A stretch of DNA of 64,000 bases from Candidatus Pantoea soli (GTDB lineage Bacteria; Pseudomonadota; Gammaproteobacteria; Enterobacterales; Enterobacteriaceae), in the NCBI RefSeq assembly GCF_007833795.1, contig NZ_CP032702.1:2790001-2854000 (forward strand). The letters run 5' to 3'. The notes beneath the pieces were generated by a model that did no database searches, had not been told where the DNA came from, and saw only the letters and a list, made by a program, of their open reading frames with translations. Positions 63,925 through 64,000 of this stretch are shown here, piece after piece. Both the position numbers and the translations under genes were made by a program. Every line of letters starts with the position of its first letter. Position 1 is the stretch's first letter.

Positions 63925-64000
63925 AAAATTCCTGGAATCACGCTAACGAACGTTCCCTTTCGCTGGCAAACCGCATGCGTCCGGCCCACCGCTGACTAAG
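63925..64000. other. alaS upstream flank at the window edge
   Basis: 76 bases upstream of alaS; no gene identified. In E. coli recX lies upstream, but none of it is visible here. Confidence 0.4.

Overview
This is a 64 kb chromosomal segment of an enterobacterium, most likely Erwiniaceae (a Pantoea or Erwinia relative). Nearly every protein aligns along its length with an Escherichia or Salmonella ortholog, as judged from remembered family sequences. Base composition is moderately GC-rich throughout. Gene order follows the E. coli nrd-emr, trxC-pssA-kgtP, rrn-clpB-pheA-tyrA-aroF, rplS-ffh and gshA-csrA-alaS blocks, but several E. coli genes are missing between blocks. I see no phage, plasmid, IS or CRISPR, and the genus call is an inference.

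Layout. 0.1-2.4 kb: a small secreted repeat protein, a YegP-like protein, QueH and an SDR oxidoreductase. 2.4-5.8 kb: a minus-strand magnesium-transport unit, with a proline-rich leader peptide and hairpin, an MgtB-type P-type ATPase and a 28-residue MgtR-like peptide. 6-11 kb: a five-gene peptide-type ABC importer. 11-15.5 kb: speG, a lipoprotein, mmuPM behind MetJ boxes, ygaC and ygaM. 15.6-19.5 kb: nrdHIEF behind paired NrdR boxes. 19.7-24.7 kb: an MFS exporter and mprA-emrAB. 24.7-33 kb: yfiF, trxC, tapT, patZ, pssA, yfiM and kgtP.

33-40 kb: a degenerate hairpin array, then a complete minus-strand rRNA operon (16S-Ile-Ala-23S-5S) with P1/P2 promoters, boxA sites and a terminator. 40-49 kb: clpB with a sigma-32 promoter, a broken pgeF, rluD, bamD, raiA, pheL-pheA, and aroF-tyrA behind a perfect TyrR box. 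49.6-50.1 kb: a gene-poor repeat-bearing gap where E. coli has yfiLRNB. 50-56 kb: rpsP-rimM-trmD-rplS, ffh, ypjD and corB. 56-64 kb: luxS, the sRNA MicA, gshA, yqaA, yqaB, a Ser-Arg4 tRNA operon, csrA and alaS.

Functionally this is core translation and protein-quality machinery (rRNA, tRNAs, L19, S16, RimM, TrmD, Ffh, ClpB, AlaS, RluD, RaiA), plus aromatic amino acid synthesis, ribonucleotide reduction, redox defence, multidrug efflux and nutrient uptake. The points most worth a second look are the roughly 56-nt deletion that breaks pgeF, the mgtB leader peptide with its hairpin and partner small protein, the hairpin array distal to the rRNA operon, the mprA leader with an overlapping small ORF, and the repeat-filled aroF-rplS gap.
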